Made by a program: the position numbers and the translations under genes
Notes under the pieces: model-generated
What the model was told of the DNA's origin: nothing
Databases searched by the model: none
Seen by the model: the letters and a program-made list of their open reading frames with translations, nothing else
NCBI RefSeq assembly: GCF_010093045.1
Contig: NZ_CP048115.1
Span: forward strand, 930,001-994,000
DNA: 64,000 nucleotides
Source of the DNA: Mucilaginibacter sp. 14171R-50
Lineage (GTDB): Bacteria; Bacteroidota; Bacteroidia; Sphingobacteriales; Sphingobacteriaceae
Direction: 5' to 3'
Part shown: positions 1 to 10,225 of the stretch, in pieces
Position numbering within the stretch: the stretch's first letter is position 1
Layout of the letters: each line of letters opens with the position of its first letter

Positions 1-710
1 ATACCGACGGCTATTACCAGGCCCGCGCCAACGTTTTGTATTCTAAACCGTGGAGCGAGCGCAAATACACTTTAATATTGGGCGGCCAGGTTAGCTATAC
101 CAATAACATTGGGTTTGCGCAAAGTGTAACGGCATTGAATGTAATGACCCCGATAGAGAAGAATATTGCCAAAACACTTACCATTTCGCCTCAAGTGCGT
201 TTTAGGGTAAATGTTAACGATATTATCGACGCTGAACTTTTTTCAAGGATGTCGATAAATAAAGTGAATAATTCATTAACAACTAACGGCTTTAACGAAA
301 ACACCAACATCCGCACCTTTGATTTGGGTGTTAATGGCAAAAACTATGTGTGGAAAGATTGGACGCTAAGCTATGATTATACCAAAACATTAAATTACGG
401 CTACTCAAGCGATTTGAAAGTTAAAAACCCTAATATTTTTAATGCTTACGTTGAACGCAGGTTCTTAAAAGATCACCGCGGCACGCTACGTTTGGCGGCA
501 TACGACTTATTTAACGAGAACACCGGTTTTTCTGTGGTACAAAACGGAAGCATAAAAACCGAATCGAATGTAAATAAGCTTGGTCGTTATTTTTTATTGT
601 CGTTTACCTTCCGCCTGCAGAAATTCTCGGGCAAGGCACCTTCCGCCGATCAGGGCCGCGGTATGAGGGGCGGCGATGGCGGCGGCAGGCCCCGCGACGA
701 AGCCTTTTAG
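1..710 (+). CDS. Outer-membrane beta-barrel family protein, C-terminal part
   Basis: The reading frame is open from the left edge, so the 5' end lies outside the window. About 235 residues are visible. They show alternating aromatic and polar strands typical of outer-membrane barrels and end in a last strand FLLSFTFRLQKF, followed by a Gly/Arg-rich tail (GRGMRGGDGGGRPRDEAF). This tail is common in the Bacteroidota TonB-receptor-like barrel family (OMP_b-brl_3 type), which is the basis for the call. Substrate and plug domain cannot be judged from this fragment. A strong hairpin follows the stop codon. Confidence 0.7.
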   Translation, partial: TDGYYQARANVLYSKPWSERKYTLILGGQVSYTNNIGFAQSVTALNVMTPIEKNIAKTLTISPQVRFRVNVNDIIDAELFSRMSINKVNNSLTTNGFNENTNIRTFDLGVNGKNYVWKDWTLSYDYTKTLNYGYSSDLKVKNPNIFNAYVERRFLKDHRGTLRLAAYDLFNENTGFSVVQNGSIKTESNVNKLGRYFLLSFTFRLQKFSGKAPSADQGRGMRGGDGGGRPRDEAF

Positions 711-727
711 ACAATGCTTTATAAACG

Positions 728-762
728 AAAGAGCCATTCCGGGAATCGGGATGGCTCTTTTT
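728..762. terminator. Bidirectional rho-independent terminator
   Basis: Arms AAAGAGCCAT and ATGGCTCTTT flank a 13-nt loop, with T-rich sequence on both strands. It sits between the convergent barrel-protein gene and the response regulator gene and can serve both. Confidence 0.8.
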
Positions 763-777
763 AGTTTATAAAGCTAA

Positions 778-1152
778 TTAGCTTTGTATTAATACAGAAT
801 TGATCACCCGTTCAAGTTCTTCCAGATCAAACGGCTTGGCCAGGTAAGTTTCAGCGCCGGCGTGGTCTGCAAGTAACTGTATATCGCTATTGGCCGAGAA
901 ATATACCACAGGAATATTTTTTAACGCGTCTTCTTTTTTAAGGGTTTGTGTAGCAATAATACCACCCGCATCAGGTATCCAGTTATCCATCAGTATCACA
1001 TCCGGCGAAACGCCTGCAACCTTTTCAGCAATATCATTACAGTCGGTAAAGGTGTGAACTTCCCAGCCTTGCTCTTCTAAAATGTAACTACAAATTGATA
1101 GAATGTCTTCATCATCGTCAAAAATGACGATCTTTTTGGTTTTATCGCTCAT
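778..1152 (-). CDS. Single-domain response regulator (CheY-like)
   Basis: A stand-alone receiver domain of 124 residues. It has the acidic pocket FDDDED (D12, D13), the phospho-acceptor in VILMD (D56) and the conserved lysine in LAKPFD. There is no output domain, so it probably relays phosphate or acts by protein-protein contact. The ATG at 1152 is preferred: an upstream in-frame TTG at 1179 would add nine residues that do not fit the receiver fold. No kinase is adjacent; the nearest is the phytochrome kinase at 7.9 kb, and a link between them is only a guess. Confidence 0.85.
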   Translation of the reverse strand: MSDKTKKIVIFDDDEDILSICSYILEEQGWEVHTFTDCNDIAEKVAGVSPDVILMDNWIPDAGGIIATQTLKKEDALKNIPVVYFSANSDIQLLADHAGAETYLAKPFDLEELERVINSVLIQS

Positions 1153-1361
1153 GGGTAAATAGATGGGTGAAGCTATCAATAAGTTTTAAAAAAAGCAAAT
1201 ATTTAATTAGTAGTATAAAGTTGCTTGATCAGTGTGAGTTGTTACCCTCCACAATCGGGATTTAACACCCCTTACCAAAATTCTGTAATCTAATAACACT
1301 TTTGACCGTGCGTTTAAAATTCTATAACAAACCGTGGATTATGTTATAGTAGAAATTGATT

Positions 1362-1859
1362 TTATCTGCGTTTATTGATTTCTTGCCAGTCTATAGTGTC
1401 ATGATTTTTAAAGTATCGATATATATTATCTGGATCGATCAAATGGGGCTCTTTTTCTATCCCATGATCGTGCAACCAATTTAAATAATTCTCATGTTTT
1501 AAAAAAGCCTTTACAAGGTTTTTAGCAGGCATCAATACAAACCAACCTTCCTTGACATTTTGATAATTTATAGCGGTGTTAACACCATGAACGAATATCA
1601 TTTTATTATCAGAAACGCTTAATTGTTTAACGCCCGGTATCGAAAACAGTAGAGTGTCTGTGACAGAATGTATTAACCAATATTCATTCCCAGTGGCGGG
1701 AACTACTGCCTCATAAGGCTTAATCAGTGGTATTCTCGCAAAATCAAATCCTCCTTTCTGCGTATAAAATTCATCGACATCCGGCTGCTTATCCGTGCAC
1801 GCACTTTGACAAAGCATGACGCATAAAAGTACTGGTAGCTGAATTATTTTTCTTTTCAT
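1362..1859 (-). CDS. Small lipoprotein of unknown function
   Basis: 165 residues with a lipoprotein signal: KRK, a hydrophobic stretch and the lipobox QSAC (Cys at about residue 21). No catalytic motif or known domain is recognised in the mature part, which is rich in aromatic residues. It lies 18 bp downstream of yifB on the same strand, so it may be co-transcribed. Its codon usage is more AT-rich than that of yifB. Localisation to a membrane is a prediction; function unknown. Confidence 0.7.
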   Translation of the reverse strand: MKRKIIQLPVLLCVMLCQSACTDKQPDVDEFYTQKGGFDFARIPLIKPYEAVVPATGNEYWLIHSVTDTLLFSIPGVKQLSVSDNKMIFVHGVNTAINYQNVKEGWFVLMPAKNLVKAFLKHENYLNWLHDHGIEKEPHLIDPDNIYRYFKNHDTIDWQEINKRR

Positions 1860-1877
1860 TGTTTAATGGCCTCATCG

Positions 1878-3416
1878 CTACCCCGCCCAGCCTTCTCTAT
1901 CCAAACTTCTGAAATGTATGGCTTCGGCAAGGTGCTCTAACAATATTTCTTCGCTGCCGGCCAGGTCGGCGATGGTGCGTGCAACTTTCAGGATGCGGTC
2001 ATAAGCCCTGGCAGACAGGCCCAGCTTTTCCATCGCCTTTTTCAGCAGGGTTTGGCCGGCGGTTGTTATTTTACAAATATCCCTCACCATTTGTGGGCTC
2101 ATCTGCGCGTTGGCATGCAGATCTGGCCGGTTACCGAACCGCTGTAGTTGCACCTCGCGGGCTTTCATCACCCTGTCGCGTATCAGTTCGCTTTTCTCGG
2201 CCAGCCTATCGGATGATAGCTCATTAAAGTTTACCGGCGTAACCTCTACATGCAGGTCAATACGGTCCAGAAGCGGGCCGGATATCTTGCTCAGATACTT
2301 TTGAACAGTGCCCGGCGGGCAGATGCATTCCTTCTCGGGATGGTTGTAATAACCGCATGGGCACGGGTTCATACTTGCCACTAACATAAAGCTGCTTGGG
2401 TAATCCACGGTGAATTTAGCACGCGATATGGTAACCCGGCGCTCTTCCAGCGGCTGGCGCATTACCTCAAGGGCGGTACGCTTAAACTCGGGCAATTCGT
2501 CTAAAAATAAAACACCGTTGTGCGCCAGCGATATTTCGCCGGGCTGAGGGTTGCTTCCGCCGCCAACCAATGCCACATCGCTTATAGTATGGTGCGGCGA
2601 ACGGAACGGCCTGGTGGTAACCAGCGCATCGGCGGCTGAAAGCTTGCCTGCAACCGAGTGGATCTTGGTGGTCTCTAACGACTCGTGCAGGCTCAGTGGC
2701 GGCAATATAGATGGCAGCCTGCGCGCAAGCATGGTTTTACCGGCGCCCGGGGGGCCTATTAGTATTACGTTATGGCCGCCTGCGGCGGCAATTTCTAAAG
2801 CGCGTTTTATATTTTCCTGTCCGCGTACTTCACTAAAGTCGCTGTCGTAGGCGGTAAGGCTGTTAAAAAACTCGTCGCGGGTATTTACCACTTCGGGCTG
2901 CAGGGTGGTATCACCATTAAAAAAATCGGCTACCTGTTTAATGTTTTCTACGCCGTAAACTTCCAGGTCGTTAACAATAGCAGCCTCGCGCGCGTTTTGT
3001 TTTGGCAGGATAAAACCCTTAAATCCTTCTTTACGTGCCTGTATCGCAATGGGTAAAGCACCTTTAATGGGTTGTAAACCACCATCAAGCGATAGCTCGC
3101 CCATGATAAGGTACTTGTCCAATTCTTCAGCCTCAATCTGGCCTGATGCGGCTAAAACACCTGTAGCAATAGTGAGATCATAAGCCGAACCCTCTTTTTT
3201 AATGTCAGCAGGCGCCATGTTAACCACCACCTGTTGGCGCGGCATTCGGTAGCCGCAGTTTTTTAGCGCCGACTCGATACGGAAGTAACTTTCTTTTACA
3301 GCTATATCAGGCAAGCCCACTATAAAATACTTGGTTCCTGCCGCAATATTCACTTCAACTGTAATGGTAATAGCCTGTATACCATAAACCGCACTTCCAA
3401 AGGTCTTAACTAACAC
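1878..3416 (-). CDS. yifB: YifB/ComM family Mg-chelatase-like AAA ATPase
   Basis: 512 residues, the normal length for the family. The N-terminal ChlI-type domain (about 1-165) is followed by an AAA module with Walker A GPPGAGKT (221-228), Walker [11 protein letters not shown] (301-310), the cysteine motif NPCPCG (350-355) and the arginine-finger segment [11 protein letters not shown] (380-390). A C-terminal Mg-chelatase domain completes it. ComM members act as hexameric helicases promoting branch migration during natural transformation; whether this one does is inferred. The start codon is GTG and begins the usual family N-terminus [13 protein letters not shown]. Confidence 0.92.
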   Translation of the reverse strand: MLVKTFGSAVYGIQAITITVEVNIAAGTKYFIVGLPDIAVKESYFRIESALKNCGYRMPRQQVVVNMAPADIKKEGSAYDLTIATGVLAASGQIEAEELDKYLIMGELSLDGGLQPIKGALPIAIQARKEGFKGFILPKQNAREAAIVNDLEVYGVENIKQVADFFNGDTTLQPEVVNTRDEFFNSLTAYDSDFSEVRGQENIKRALEIAAAGGHNVILIGPPGAGKTMLARRLPSILPPLSLHESLETTKIHSVAGKLSAADALVTTRPFRSPHHTISDVALVGGGSNPQPGEISLAHNGVLFLDELPEFKRTALEVMRQPLEERRVTISRAKFTVDYPSSFMLVASMNPCPCGYYNHPEKECICPPGTVQKYLSKISGPLLDRIDLHVEVTPVNFNELSSDRLAEKSELIRDRVMKAREVQLQRFGNRPDLHANAQMSPQMVRDICKITTAGQTLLKKAMEKLGLSARAYDRILKVARTIADLAGSEEILLEHLAEAIHFRSLDREGWAG

Positions 3417-3704
3417 GTGATAGGATTTTTATAAACCGAAAGATATAGAATTTATTTGAGGCCCTAATTGAAATATTGATTATTCTTCATCAACCGGCTA
3501 ATGACCGGAATTTCTTGAAAAAACCTGAAAATTCCTTACTTTTTTCCGGGTAAATCCGAATTATTTATACCGCTTATCAGTGTTATCAAATCGCCCGGCG
3601 CGTTTGCCGGGTTTGGTACGAAATGATTGCGGGCCTCCCTTTTTAAAACCATTCGTTTTTTAAAAAGTTACTTATTTACAGGATGAATTTCTGCAGACAG
3701 TAAA

Positions 3705-5663
3705 ATGCAAGATCAGCTCAAACAACAAGCTACACCCATAATGATCGGGGCCGAGGTTTTTATTGAACCCGGGCAGACCGCCGAAGAAATACACCTTTGG
3801 TTTAGCCGCCTGAAAGAGGCCGGCATGACGGTTACCCGTATCCGTTTATTTGAAACCTATATGCGCCGGCCCGACGGTAAATGGGATTTTGCTTTATTTG
3901 ATGAAGCTTACAAAGCCGCCGAAAAATATGGCATCAGGGTTTATGGCAACCTTTTCCCAGCTACGGCCTTCAACGACCTGGGGGGACTAAAGTTCCCTAA
4001 GGATGAGGACCACCTGGGCGCCATTGAGCGGTATATAGAGAACGTGGTTAACCATTTTAAACAATTTAAAGCCTGTTATGGCTGGGTGCCGGTAAACGAA
4101 CCCGGCGTTGGTCATTTTCCGCAAGAACAATTTGCTACCGATAAATACCGCGAGTGGAAAGCCGGGCAGGCTGCGGTTGAATATAACAGCGGGGGCTACG
4201 ATCATTTTGATTTCGCCGACGAGCGTTTTCACCTGTATTACAACACCTGGTTCCTGCAATGGATAACCCACGAGATACACAAACACCACCCGGGCAGCAT
4301 TATTCATGTAAACAACCATGCTATTTTTAAGAATGCCGCCGAGTACGATTTTACAAGCTGGCGCGATTTTTTGACCAGCCTTGGCGGCTCGGCGCATGCC
4401 AGCTGGCATTTCAGCTATTTCAACCGCGGGCAGTATGCCTTAGCCATTTCGGCAAACTGCCAGATCATCCGCTCGGGCGCGGGCAATATCCCCTGGTTCA
4501 TGACCGAACTGCAGGGCGGCAACAATACCTATAGCGGCTTTTTATCGCTTTGCCCCACCAAAGAAGAGATATGCCAGTGGTTATGGATAGCCATCGGCAG
4601 CGAAAGCCGGGGCGCCATTTTCTGGTGCCTTAACCCACGTTCGTCTGGCATAGAAGCCGGGGAATGGGCCATGCTTAATTACCATAATGAACCGTCGGAC
4701 AGATTATTGGCCGCGGCCGAGGTTATAAACACCGTAGATGAGCATATTGCCTTTTTCGAAAAGGCCACAGAGGTTGAATCCGGCGTTAATGTACTTTACA
4801 CCCGCGAATCGTTGTGGATAGAAAAAACCCTGCAGATGGGTGGCAAAAGCTACGAGGGCCGGGATGAAGGCGGGGTAATGAAATCGGCCCTGGCTTATTT
4901 TGAAGCCTTGAGCGAGGCTGGTGTGCAGGCAAACTTTAAAGAGATCAGCGAGTTTGATTTTTCTAAAGATGACTACCGTGGCATGGCTATCATCTTAGCC
5001 CACCAGGTTTCTATCCCCTCAAAGTACTGGCCTTTACTAACATCATTTGTACAGAAGGGCGGAAGGCTAATTGCCGATGGCCTGACAGGATATTATGACG
5101 AGAACGCGGTTGCAACAATGCGCTTAGGTTTCCCTTTGAGGGATCTGCTGGGTGCGGATGTTATGGAATATAAAGCCATTGACAATATGGAAGAAATGGT
5201 GACAGATGGCATCGCTCTGCCGGCGTATCAATGGAAAGCGTCGTTAAAAACTACTACCGCCACACCCATCGCAAATAAGAACGGAGAGGTAACTGCCACC
5301 CGGAATAATTTTGGAGATGGCGCCGTTTACTGGCTGCCTACCCTTATTGGTCTTGGCAGCAGGATACTCGGCGAATATGATCACCTGAACCGTTTTATAG
5401 CCAAAGCGCTCGATAATGAGATGTTAACCCTGCCTTTTGTTTTTGAAGAGCCGCAACAGGGCGTATTAATGAAAGTGCTCAGCGCAGGTAAAGAGGTGGT
5501 AACCATCATCATCAATAAGGCAACTGTAAGGCGCGAGTTTAAGCTGTTGGTAAAAGATGCCTCTTTACAGCCTATTGTGATCTTCGCAAATAATGGTGGT
5601 AAAGCGGGCGGGCACCACATTAGCATACAGGCCGAAGAAACGCTGGTAATAAAATGGGTGTAA
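3705..5663 (+). CDS. GH42-like beta-galactosidase family glycosidase
   Basis: 652 residues without a signal peptide, so probably cytoplasmic. The N-terminal TIM barrel carries a proposed acid/base Glu in PVNEPG (E132) and a proposed nucleophile in FMTELQGG (E268), as in clan GH-A and family GH42. A beta-galactosidase trimerisation-like domain follows (about 380-590, including the segment GGRLIADGLTGYY), then a small C-terminal beta domain. The substrate is probably a beta-galactoside or a related oligosaccharide but cannot be fixed from sequence. It is followed 43 bp later by a secreted DUF5077/DUF3472 protein, perhaps in one operon. No PUL-type susC/susD pair is nearby. Confidence 0.82.
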   Translation: MQDQLKQQATPIMIGAEVFIEPGQTAEEIHLWFSRLKEAGMTVTRIRLFETYMRRPDGKWDFALFDEAYKAAEKYGIRVYGNLFPATAFNDLGGLKFPKDEDHLGAIERYIENVVNHFKQFKACYGWVPVNEPGVGHFPQEQFATDKYREWKAGQAAVEYNSGGYDHFDFADERFHLYYNTWFLQWITHEIHKHHPGSIIHVNNHAIFKNAAEYDFTSWRDFLTSLGGSAHASWHFSYFNRGQYALAISANCQIIRSGAGNIPWFMTELQGGNNTYSGFLSLCPTKEEICQWLWIAIGSESRGAIFWCLNPRSSGIEAGEWAMLNYHNEPSDRLLAAAEVINTVDEHIAFFEKATEVESGVNVLYTRESLWIEKTLQMGGKSYEGRDEGGVMKSALAYFEALSEAGVQANFKEISEFDFSKDDYRGMAIILAHQVSIPSKYWPLLTSFVQKGGRLIADGLTGYYDENAVATMRLGFPLRDLLGADVMEYKAIDNMEEMVTDGIALPAYQWKASLKTTTATPIANKNGEVTATRNNFGDGAVYWLPTLIGLGSRILGEYDHLNRFIAKALDNEMLTLPFVFEEPQQGVLMKVLSAGKEVVTIIINKATVRREFKLLVKDASLQPIVIFANNGGKAGGHHISIQAEETLVIKWV

Positions 5664-5706
5664 CGGGTTATTTTTTTAATTTAGCCCGCTATCTGCTCCC
5701 CTTAAC

Positions 5707-6981
5707 ATGAAAAAGATTTCCCTGTTCTTGTATATTGCTGTTGCTGTTGCAATAAGCGCAAATGCTCAATCAACCAAAGCTATAATCCCGTTGGGCGGTA
5801 ATGCATGGGCCACCGGGAGCGCGGTGATAACGGATGCCGGTTTAACAAACTGGAAAAGCCCTCACGATGTAACAAGCATATACCTTAGGGTTAGTGCCGC
5901 GCAAAAGCTGTCGCTGGCATTAATGCTGCGTGTACCCGCGGGTAAAAGCAAGATCAGTATAAGTATTGGTAAAAACACGGTTATAAAGCAAATAAACAAT
6001 ACTGTCTTCGATACATTAAACATTGGCGACGTAATGGTAAAGCCGGGTTATCTAAAGATAGACCTGAAAGGGGTTAGCAAAACAGGTGATGTTTATGCCG
6101 ATGTGGCAGACCTTTTGGTTAACAATATAAACCCGGAGAATGAGCTTACTTACGTAAAAACAGGGACATCGTTTCATTTTGGGCGCAGGGGGCCTTCTGT
6201 GCATTTGCGTTACAATATCCCGCCTGAATTAAAAAAAGATGTTAAGTGGTTTTACAACGAAATAACCGTTCCGCGAAAAATGGATGTGATAGGCTCTTAT
6301 TTTATGGCGGATGGTTTCAACGGGGGATATTTTGGGATGCAGGTTAACTCGGCTACCGAGCGAAGGATATTGTTTTCAGTATGGAGCCCCTTCAATACCG
6401 ACGACCCCAAAAGCATCCCCGATAGCTTGAAGATAAAGCTGTTAAAAAAAGGAAAGGCCGTACACGGTGGCGAGTTTGGCGATGAAGGTTCTGGCGGCCA
6501 AAGTTACATGAACTACCCATGGGTAGCAGGCCAAACCTACGGTTTTTTACTGGGCGCCGAGCCTGACAGTTTGCACAACACCACTACTTATACGGCCTGG
6601 TTTAAAGAAGTTAGCACGGGCAACTGGCAATTGATTGCCAGTTTTGCCAGGCCAAAAACCAACAGTTATTTAAGCGGACTCTACTCGTTTGTAGAAAATT
6701 TCGAACCTGATAACGGCGACAAAGTGCGTATGGCCCTTTTTACCGGCCACTGGCTGGCCGATAGCAACGGCAAATGGCACCAATCGCCCGGGGCTACCTA
6801 TACCGGCGACGAAACTGCCCGAAAAAACTATCGGAAGGACTATGCGGGCGGCTTAAAAGATGGCAAGCTTTACCTCAGGAACGGTGGTTTTTTCGATGAC
6901 CTGGTTCCGCTGAATCAACATTTTATGCCGGCCACTACCACACCTCAACCGATCATCGATTTTAAAAGCCTACCCCGGTAA
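5707..6981 (+). CDS. Secreted DUF5077 / DUF3472 domain protein
   Basis: 424 residues beginning with a clear Sec signal peptide that ends near SANAQ. The N-terminal part (about 25-150) resembles DUF5077, a carbohydrate-binding-like beta domain. The C-terminal part (about 155-400) resembles DUF3472, with the segments WFYNEITVP and GYFGMQVNS. Both families are common in secreted proteins of polysaccharide-degrading Bacteroidota, but no activity is established to my knowledge. It lies 43 bp after the GH42-like gene. Its 3' end overlaps the convergent DUF1801 gene by 12 bp. Confidence 0.8.
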   Translation: MKKISLFLYIAVAVAISANAQSTKAIIPLGGNAWATGSAVITDAGLTNWKSPHDVTSIYLRVSAAQKLSLALMLRVPAGKSKISISIGKNTVIKQINNTVFDTLNIGDVMVKPGYLKIDLKGVSKTGDVYADVADLLVNNINPENELTYVKTGTSFHFGRRGPSVHLRYNIPPELKKDVKWFYNEITVPRKMDVIGSYFMADGFNGGYFGMQVNSATERRILFSVWSPFNTDDPKSIPDSLKIKLLKKGKAVHGGEFGDEGSGGQSYMNYPWVAGQTYGFLLGAEPDSLHNTTTYTAWFKEVSTGNWQLIASFARPKTNSYLSGLYSFVENFEPDNGDKVRMALFTGHWLADSNGKWHQSPGATYTGDETARKNYRKDYAGGLKDGKLYLRNGGFFDDLVPLNQHFMPATTTPQPIIDFKSLPR

Positions 6982-7362
6982 TGCCTTTGATCTTTTGAAT
7001 TTTTTTGCCGCTGCATGTTCAGCATCTTCCTGTATTCTGAAGGCCACGATCTTTGCGATCAGCTCAGTTGGCAGTGGCTCGCTGTGCGGAAACTGCACCG
7101 ACCCTTTTGCCCCCTTGTATGCTGCCAGCTCGTGCTTAAACTTTGCTATGCCGCTGGCTCCCGGGTAAAAACCAACATGGCTTTCCCATCCCCCAAAATA
7201 TACCAGGTTGCCATACTGTTTGTAAGCAGGCATACTATAGCTGATAATTTCTTTGGCCTGCGGGGCAGCTTTTGTGATGATCTCCCGCATTTGGCGCAGC
7301 CTTTTTTGTACACCGGCAGGAAAGCTGCCGATGTACTCGTCAACATCTTCTGGTTTTTTCAT
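6970..7362 (-). CDS. DUF1801 (YdhG-like) domain protein
   Basis: 130 residues with the family pattern: DVDEYIGSFP near the N-terminus, the central SYSMPAYK and VYFGGWESHVGFYPG, and a Lys/Arg-rich C-terminus. Members have a TATA-box-like or frataxin-like fold and include a Bacillus protein implicated in iron delivery; the role here is unknown. It follows the VOC gene with a 19-bp gap, so the two probably share a transcript. The 3' end overlaps the convergent DUF3472 gene. Confidence 0.85.
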   Translation of the reverse strand: MKKPEDVDEYIGSFPAGVQKRLRQMREIITKAAPQAKEIISYSMPAYKQYGNLVYFGGWESHVGFYPGASGIAKFKHELAAYKGAKGSVQFPHSEPLPTELIAKIVAFRIQEDAEHAAAKKFKRSKALPG

Positions 7363-7381
7363 TGTGATTGAATAATAACAA

Positions 7382-7789
7382 TTATCTTTTGCTCATATCC
7401 ATAAACAGCGCGTTCCAACGGTGGCCGTCAGGGTCTGTAAACGCACAGCCATACATCCAGCCCTGAATTTCGGCAGGCGGGGCAAAAACATTGCCGCCGG
7501 CGGCTGTTACTTTACGGGCAACCTCTTCTACTTCTTCGCGGCTTTCGGCGCTGAAAGAAAAGATCACTTCGGTGCCCTTGGCGGTATCTGATATAGGGTT
7601 TTGAGTTGCTCCCTTAAATACATTTTCCACAATAAGCATCACAATAGTTTCTTTTGTTCCAACTACAAGCGGCGCCATGGTATCGCTGTTACCGGGGCCG
7701 TCTTTAAAGCCAAAACCAATAGCATTAAAAAATTCTCTCGAGCGGTTAATATCTTTTACCGGCAGGTTCATCCATAGGTCTTTTGTCAT
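7382..7789 (-). CDS. VOC family protein (glyoxalase/bleomycin-resistance fold)
   Basis: 135 residues with paired beta-alpha-beta modules typical of the vicinal oxygen chelate superfamily. It starts with LWMNLPVKDINRSREFF and ends with GWMYGCAFTDPDGHRWNALF, a common signature of the YaeR/glyoxalase-like branch. Potential metal ligands include the terminal DPDGH histidine. No substrate can be assigned. It probably leads a two-gene unit with the DUF1801 gene. Confidence 0.85.
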   Translation of the reverse strand: MTKDLWMNLPVKDINRSREFFNAIGFGFKDGPGNSDTMAPLVVGTKETIVMLIVENVFKGATQNPISDTAKGTEVIFSFSAESREEVEEVARKVTAAGGNVFAPPAEIQGWMYGCAFTDPDGHRWNALFMDMSKR

Positions 7790-7948
7790 GGTGTTTCGTT
7801 TAAATGGTTAATATATTCAAATATAGGGGTGTTTTCATATCCCCATGGGGTGTAATTGCGACCAGTTAAAGGGTAAATGCGGACAAACCGCTTACCAGTT
7901 AAAGGTATATTAATGTGCCTGTATATTGATGTTATTACATGGACAATG

Positions 7949-10225
7949 ATGAGCCGTATCAAATATTTTTTCATATTTGGCAAAACATTACCTTTAACAT
8001 CGCTGCCTGTGAATATCGATCTTACAAATTGTGATAGGGAACCAATACACATACCCGGCAAAATACAATCGCATGGTTTTTTGATCGTGATTGACGGGGG
8101 GTGCATTATTCAGTATCACAGCGAGAACATATCAGATTACCTTGATGATATGCCTGCCGAATTGTTAGGCCGACACGTTAACAGCATTGAGCCCCTGATA
8201 GGCAAAAACGAACCGCCCGATTTCATCAATCAACTGATAGTGTTTGGCCGCACAAATGGCTTTGAACAAACAAATCCTTTCAATACCGATATTCAAGGCA
8301 AATTATTTCACCTTATCATCTCAGTTTCGGCCGATAAATACCTGCTGGAGTTTGAGCCTGCACGTTCTGACAGCAGGACTGATGTGCATAAAATGATAGG
8401 GCGTTCCATATCAGAAATGCTTGCCGATAAAAGTCTGCAAAACCTTTTAAATAACAGCGCGGCACAGGTTAAAAGCATTATTGGTTACGATAGGGTGATG
8501 ATATATCGCTTTGCCGAAGATGGGCATGGCGAAGTAATTGCAGAGGCCAGGAACCCGGACCTGCAATCGTGGCTGGGCCTGCACTATCCCGCATCTGATA
8601 TCCCTAAGCAGGCACGCGAACTTTACAAGCATAACTTAACCCGCTTAATTGCGAATGTAAACACAGAGGCAACCGGTATTTTAACATCGGCAGATAATGA
8701 TGTGCCGCTGGATATGACAAACGCGCAATTGCGCGCGGTATCGCCCATCCATATCCAGTACCTTAAAAACATGGGGGTCGATTCGAGTTTTAGCATCTCG
8801 CTGCTCTATAAAAAAGAGCTGTGGGGATTAATAGCATGTCATAATTATTCGCCGCGCTTTATTGATTACCGCTCCCGCGAATCGGCAAAGCTCATTGGTC
8901 AGATACTATCATCCGCGCTGGAATTCAGGCAGGACGAAGAAAACCAGCAGCTGCAGGAACGCTATAAGAGCGCGGTTGACCAACTAAGCCGGCTAATGCT
9001 GAAGGATAATAATATTGAGTATGCCTTAACCGGGCACAATGTTACCCTTTTAAACACTGTAGATGCAACAGGCGCCGTGCTGATCTTTGAGAATAGTGTT
9101 ACGAAGCTGGGCATAACCCCAACGGATACTCAAATAAGCGGGCTTGTACACTGGCTAAAAAACAACGTTGCTGAAACTTTTTATTACACCAGCAAGCTTC
9201 CTTCGGAGTTTGCCGAAGCCGCCCTTTACCGCGATGTGGCATCGGGCATTATGGTTAGTATGCTGTCGCGCGAGTTGGGCGAATATGTAATTTGGTTCAA
9301 ACCCGAGCTTCGGCAAACCATCACCTGGGCCGGAAACCCCGAAAAACCTGTGGAAGTAAATGCTGATGGCATATCGCATATATCGCCGCGCCATTCTTTC
9401 GAAGCCTGGTCGCAAACGGTATCAGGCACCTCAAAAAAATGGACTAATGAAGAGATTAAGTCCGCGGTTCGCTTACGAAGCGAGATCACTTATGCTATCA
9501 ATCAAAAAGCCGGTGCTATCCGCCTGCTAAATGAGAAGTTAAAGCAAGCATACGAAGAACTGGATACCTTCAGTTTCACCATATCGCACGATCTTAAAAA
9601 CCCAATATCGATCATTAAAAGCTTTACACAAATTTTGCTTAGGGATGCTGATATGAAGCCGCAGACTGTAAAAATATTGGAACGCATAAATAAGGGCACA
9701 GATAAAATGAACAATATGATCAACGAGGTGCTTGATTATTCGCGCATCGGCCGGTCGGAGTTAGTTCTGTCAGAGGTAGACCCTGCGCAAATGATAAACG
9801 ATACGGTGCGAGATCTGCTTTTGATATACAATCTTGACGAAGGCAGTATAAATATTGGCAATACCCCTAAAATACAGGGCGACCCGGTGATGCTTTCGCA
9901 AGTTTTTTCTAATATCATCAGCAACGCGGTAAAATACTCAACAATGGCCCGGCCCCAGCGGGTAAGTATCGCGGGTATAGAAAACGACGAAGAAGTGATC
10001 TACACCATAAGCGATAATGGGCTGGGTATAGATATAAAGCAGCTGCCCCGCATATTTGAGCTGTTTCACCGTACAGATAATGTGGGCGATATAGAAGGCA
10101 CTGGCGTTGGGCTTGCTATTGTAAAACGTATTGTAGAGAAGCACCGCGGTAAAATATGGGTTGACAGCGAGCCGGGTAAGGGCTCTACCTTTACCATCGC
10201 GTTTAAAAAACAGGTGCTTTATTAA
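7949..10225 (+). CDS. bphP: Bacteriophytochrome sensor histidine kinase
   Basis: A red/far-red photoreceptor kinase. From the chosen start (758 aa) the order is: PAS domain preceded by the biliverdin-binding Cys in LTNCDREPIHIPG (C28); GAF domain with PASDIP (Asp217); PHY domain with the tongue motif PRHSFEAW (from about 480); HisKA with SHDLKNP (His547); and HATPase with DNGLGID and GTGVGLAIVKR. All bacteriophytochrome hallmarks are present. In-frame ATGs also exist at 7877 and 7946; the later start gives a Cys position closer to known members. There is no fused receiver domain. The 3' end overlaps the convergent heme oxygenase gene by 23 bp. Confidence 0.93.
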   Translation: MSRIKYFFIFGKTLPLTSLPVNIDLTNCDREPIHIPGKIQSHGFLIVIDGGCIIQYHSENISDYLDDMPAELLGRHVNSIEPLIGKNEPPDFINQLIVFGRTNGFEQTNPFNTDIQGKLFHLIISVSADKYLLEFEPARSDSRTDVHKMIGRSISEMLADKSLQNLLNNSAAQVKSIIGYDRVMIYRFAEDGHGEVIAEARNPDLQSWLGLHYPASDIPKQARELYKHNLTRLIANVNTEATGILTSADNDVPLDMTNAQLRAVSPIHIQYLKNMGVDSSFSISLLYKKELWGLIACHNYSPRFIDYRSRESAKLIGQILSSALEFRQDEENQQLQERYKSAVDQLSRLMLKDNNIEYALTGHNVTLLNTVDATGAVLIFENSVTKLGITPTDTQISGLVHWLKNNVAETFYYTSKLPSEFAEAALYRDVASGIMVSMLSRELGEYVIWFKPELRQTITWAGNPEKPVEVNADGISHISPRHSFEAWSQTVSGTSKKWTNEEIKSAVRLRSEITYAINQKAGAIRLLNEKLKQAYEELDTFSFTISHDLKNPISIIKSFTQILLRDADMKPQTVKILERINKGTDKMNNMINEVLDYSRIGRSELVLSEVDPAQMINDTVRDLLLIYNLDEGSINIGNTPKIQGDPVMLSQVFSNIISNAVKYSTMARPQRVSIAGIENDEEVIYTISDNGLGIDIKQLPRIFELFHRTDNVGDIEGTGVGLAIVKRIVEKHRGKIWVDSEPGKGSTFTIAFKKQVLY

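Noticed and set aside
1180..1361. Possible small gene between the response regulator and the lipoprotein
   Set aside because: Only short frames without start or conserved features; it looks like promoter space.
3592..3611. CCCGGC/GCCGGG hairpin upstream of the GH42-like gene
   Set aside because: Short, with no T-run and no gene ending just before it; probably chance in a GC-rich stretch.
7786..8106. 106-codon minus-strand frame across the phytochrome start
   Set aside because: Antisense to the PAS domain of the phytochrome gene; the composition is explained by the opposite strand.
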